A stretch of 7,138 nt of DNA from an uncultured Acidimicrobiaceae bacterium. Lineage in GTDB: Bacteria; Actinomycetota; Acidimicrobiia; Acidimicrobiales; Bog-793. Shown in pieces: positions 5,598-7,138 of the stretch (its first letter is position 1; each line of letters starts with the position of its first letter). Location: positions 1 through 7,138 of the forward strand of contig CAIVND010000155.1 in NCBI GenBank assembly GCA_903907185.1, given 5' to 3'. The notes under the pieces were generated by a model. That model worked only from the letters and a program-made list of their open reading frames with translations. It was not told the DNA's origin and made no database searches. Made by a program: the position numbers and the translations under genes.

Positions 5598-5848
5598 CAG
5601 CGAAGGCGGGCATTTTTCTCCATCAAATTTGTTTGTGGAAATGAGACATGGTGGAGTTGATCTGATGGAGCAGGCGAACGACTTGCCTTCTATCATGCGT
5701 AATCAATTTTGAACGGGCCTTAGTAGTACGAGACCAATTAGATCTTGAACGTTTGCGGGTCATTGTTCAAAGAGAAGAGGACCAGTCGATCGGCGACTGG
5801 TCCTCTTCTCAACGTCACAATCCGCAAATGTCTCGGATCACTAAAGCA
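5598..5848. other. Convergent intergenic region
   Basis: The 251 bp between the stops of the amidohydrolase and tctC-like genes contain no supported gene. The main element is the strong hairpin at 5772-5810. Outside it, TTTGCGG (5752-5758) and ATTG (5762-5765) can pair with CAAT (5818-5821) and CCGCAAA (5822-5828), so the dyad extends to about 77 bp. TTGAAC (5745-5750) and GTTCAA (5765-5770) form a further short dyad on the left side. Confidence 0.6.
5772..5810. terminator. Bidirectional terminator hairpin, 17-bp perfect stem
   Basis: GAGAAGAGGACCAGTCG (5772-5788) and its exact complement (5794-5810) enclose a 5-nt ATCGG loop. The element lies between convergent genes, 174 bp after one stop and 38 bp after the other, the usual place for a shared terminator. 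No long U-tract follows on either strand; on the minus strand a short TTTG run comes next. Stem strength and position make the call likely. Confidence 0.8.
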
Positions 5849-7009
5849 CTATCCAAGCGCGGTATAGAACTGTTTTACTCTTGAAGCTGACTTTAGCCAG
5901 GTGAGATACAGCGACTTTGCCTGCTTCGCTGAGAGAAATCCACCTTGATTACCTGCGGCCAGCTCCTGGAGCGTCAGATTTGGGTTTCTGCCTGCAAAGT
6001 CAAAAGCGGCGCGGAGTGCGGCTTGGTAAGCCTGCGGCGTCTTTGGAGGTACGAAGCCGATACGGTTCGCCAGTGAAGATCCGTACAGTGCAGCGATTCC
6101 CGCCTTTTGAAGCTTTGTTCCGGGGTGCTTCTTGGTGAAGAACGACTTCTCTGCCTGAGCAAAGGTAGGAACGTTCTGGAAGTACTGGGCAAAGCCATTT
6201 CCAGACGGAATCGCAAAGTTAGTAAGAAGTGGCACTGCCTGACCAGAGACGACGTACTTCGCTGCATTCGACAGACTCGAATACAGGACACACCCATCTC
6301 CTCGCAGCCAACCAGCGATCAGAACTGACGATGACGTGTAGCCCGGGATGATTCGGAAGTGAAGGCCAAAGGTTCCATTCAAGTTCAACAGCGTGGCCGT
6401 AGTCGCGCCCGTCAACTGAACTGGTTCAGAGATCACGTTCGTCGCAGATTGGTTCGCAAGGAGCGCCGCGAAGCTCGTGTCCCATGGCGCACATGCAGAC
6501 GACTTCAACGCGAAGAGTGCAGAGAGACCATTTCCCGTTGATCCGAGCATCGCCTCGCCCTGTACATTGAACTGAACACTTGGTTGGTTAAGAACCTTGC
6601 CGAGAACAATAGGCCCGAGGTTCATCCAACCAGTTGTCAGCCCATTTGGGTTGCTGTTTGTCCCAGCGACGTAGTTCATACCTGCAATTGTGTTGCCGGC
6701 GGGAATATTCAGAACGTTGACCGTGGCACCAAGGTATTTGGCGATGTACGGAGCGTAAAGGCGTGCCTGAGTGTCATATCCGCCGCCTACATTGTCTGGT
6801 GCAACAAAGGTAATTGTCTTGCCTTTGTAGTAATCAAGCCCTTTGCAGGTAAGTGCGGCATTTGCACCCGTCACCTTATAACCGTTGGCTGAGTGACAAG
6901 ACTTGACCGCTGCTGACGCCGCCGGAGCGACAAGCAGAGCCGAGGTCATTGCCATCACCGCCCCGCCAACTGCGTAACGCACCGCTAATGATCGAACCCT
7001 ACTAATCAT
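5849..7009 (-). CDS. TctC-like secreted solute-binding protein of a tripartite tricarboxylate transporter
   Basis: This 386-residue protein has a Sec signal peptide: arginines at 4, 6 and 11, a hydrophobic core at about 12-28, and a predicted cut after ASA (31-33). The mature part begins with a Cys-containing leader (Cys38, Cys55), then YYKGKTITFVAPDNVGGGYD (60-79), the family's first strand and ligand loop. ARLYAPYIAKYLGA (82-95) and NIPAGNTIAGMNYVAG (101-116) fit the next TctC elements. Cys173 and Cys240 give four cysteines in all, suggesting disulfides. Such proteins capture carboxylates, including aromatic acids, for TctA/TctB membrane partners, neither of which is in the window. No lipobox is seen, unlike many Gram-positive binding proteins. 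The ATG at 7009 follows a GGGGG run and gives a clean signal peptide; a GTG at 7048 would add 13 residues before it. The gene converges on the catabolic genes, so it has its own promoter. Confidence 0.8.
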   Translation of the reverse strand: MISRVRSLAVRYAVGGAVMAMTSALLVAPAASAAVKSCHSANGYKVTGANAALTCKGLDYYKGKTITFVAPDNVGGGYDTQARLYAPYIAKYLGATVNVLNIPAGNTIAGMNYVAGTNSNPNGLTTGWMNLGPIVLGKVLNQPSVQFNVQGEAMLGSTGNGLSALFALKSSACAPWDTSFAALLANQSATNVISEPVQLTGATTATLLNLNGTFGLHFRIIPGYTSSSVLIAGWLRGDGCVLYSSLSNAAKYVVSGQAVPLLTNFAIPSGNGFAQYFQNVPTFAQAEKSFFTKKHPGTKLQKAGIAALYGSSLANRIGFVPPKTPQAYQAALRAAFDFAGRNPNLTLQELAAGNQGGFLSAKQAKSLYLTWLKSASRVKQFYTALG

Positions 7010-7047
7010 GAAGCCCCCATTGCATTGATGAAGTTGATAACTGCTCA

Positions 7048-7074
7048 CGACACAGCATCTGTCCTTCTGTGTCG
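7048..7074 (-). other. Leader hairpin upstream of the tctC-like gene
   Basis: CGACACAG (7048-7055) pairs perfectly with CTGTGTCG (7067-7074) across an 11-nt loop. The element lies 38 bp upstream of the start codon at 7009 and is probably within the 5' leader, or it serves as an operator. It does not include the GGGGG ribosome binding stretch. Confidence 0.45.
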
Positions 7075-7106
7075 CCTCACTCTAAGTGGATCAATGAGAT
7101 ATTTCT

Positions 7107-7138
7107 GAGTATTCGAATATTCCAATATTGCAATACTC
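7107..7138. promoter_or_regulatory. 32-bp near-perfect AT-rich palindrome upstream of the tctC-like gene (candidate operator)
   Basis: GAGTATTCGAATATT (7107-7121) and AATATTGCAATACTC (7124-7138) are inverted arms matching at 13 of 15 positions around a CC centre; the only mismatch is a CG/GC pair. It lies about 100 bp upstream of the start codon and ends exactly at the window edge, so it could be larger. The size and symmetry suit a dimeric or tetrameric repressor or activator. AT-rich hexamers within and next to it could also form the promoter, but no clear -35/-10 pair is seen. Confidence 0.55.

Noticed and set aside
5641..5712. Possible 23-codon small ORF after the amidohydrolase gene
   Set aside because: It is only the tail of a longer frame overlapping the amidohydrolase gene, with no ribosome binding site or recognisable motif.
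5917..6892. Several plus-strand open frames opposite the tctC-like gene
   Set aside because: They are antisense shadows with no ribosome binding sites or family signatures, while the minus frame has a signal peptide and TctC motifs.
7010..7048. Alternative GTG start for the tctC-like gene
   Set aside because: It would place 13 unremarkable residues before a textbook signal peptide. The ATG at 7009 has a G-rich ribosome binding stretch close by.

Overview
The window looks bacterial and most likely actinobacterial. It has moderate GC (roughly 50-53% by eye), menaquinone biosynthesis genes, a GTG start beside a strong Shine-Dalgarno, and LigB, Rid and tripartite-tricarboxylate families common in soil and acid-environment Actinobacteria. 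A moderate-GC member of the Acidimicrobiia would fit, but this is inference and the species cannot be named.

Layout. The left end (1-1145, minus strand) holds two menaquinone genes: menG (demethylmenaquinone methyltransferase) and, just downstream, the N-terminal part of a probable isochorismate synthase (menF) that runs off the window. A 334-bp gap with small repeats separates these from four plus-strand genes. These are a LigB-type (class III) extradiol ring-cleavage dioxygenase (1480-2472), a ketopantoate-reductase-like NADP oxidoreductase (2703-3674), a Rid/YjgF-family protein (4020-4409) and an amidohydrolase-2 family enzyme resembling 4-oxalomesaconate hydratase LigJ (4527-5597). A 17-bp perfect hairpin (5772-5810) lies between this block and a convergent minus-strand gene for a secreted TctC-like solute-binding protein (5849-7009). 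That gene's upstream region carries a leader hairpin and a 32-bp near-perfect palindrome at the right edge.

How the genes may work together. The plus-strand genes look like the lower part of an aromatic-acid meta-cleavage pathway. The dioxygenase would open a catecholic or aminophenolic acid ring, the Rid protein would deaminate or tautomerise an enamine/imine product, the LigJ-like enzyme would hydrate an unsaturated oxo-dicarboxylate, and the PanE-like enzyme would reduce or oxidise a 2-oxo/2-hydroxy acid intermediate. The TctC-like protein could bind the aromatic acid or a carboxylic acid product for uptake. The combination does not exactly match a textbook pathway. It mixes elements of protocatechuate/gallate 4,5-cleavage (LigB, LigJ) with elements of 2-aminomuconate pathways (Rid deaminase). 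The substrate is unknown and is the main open question.

The gaps between the catabolic genes are wide (230, 345 and 117 bp) and contain inverted repeats, including a possible pseudoknot-forming leader before the Rid gene and a strong hairpin after it. Expression may therefore be tuned between genes rather than coming from one compact operon.
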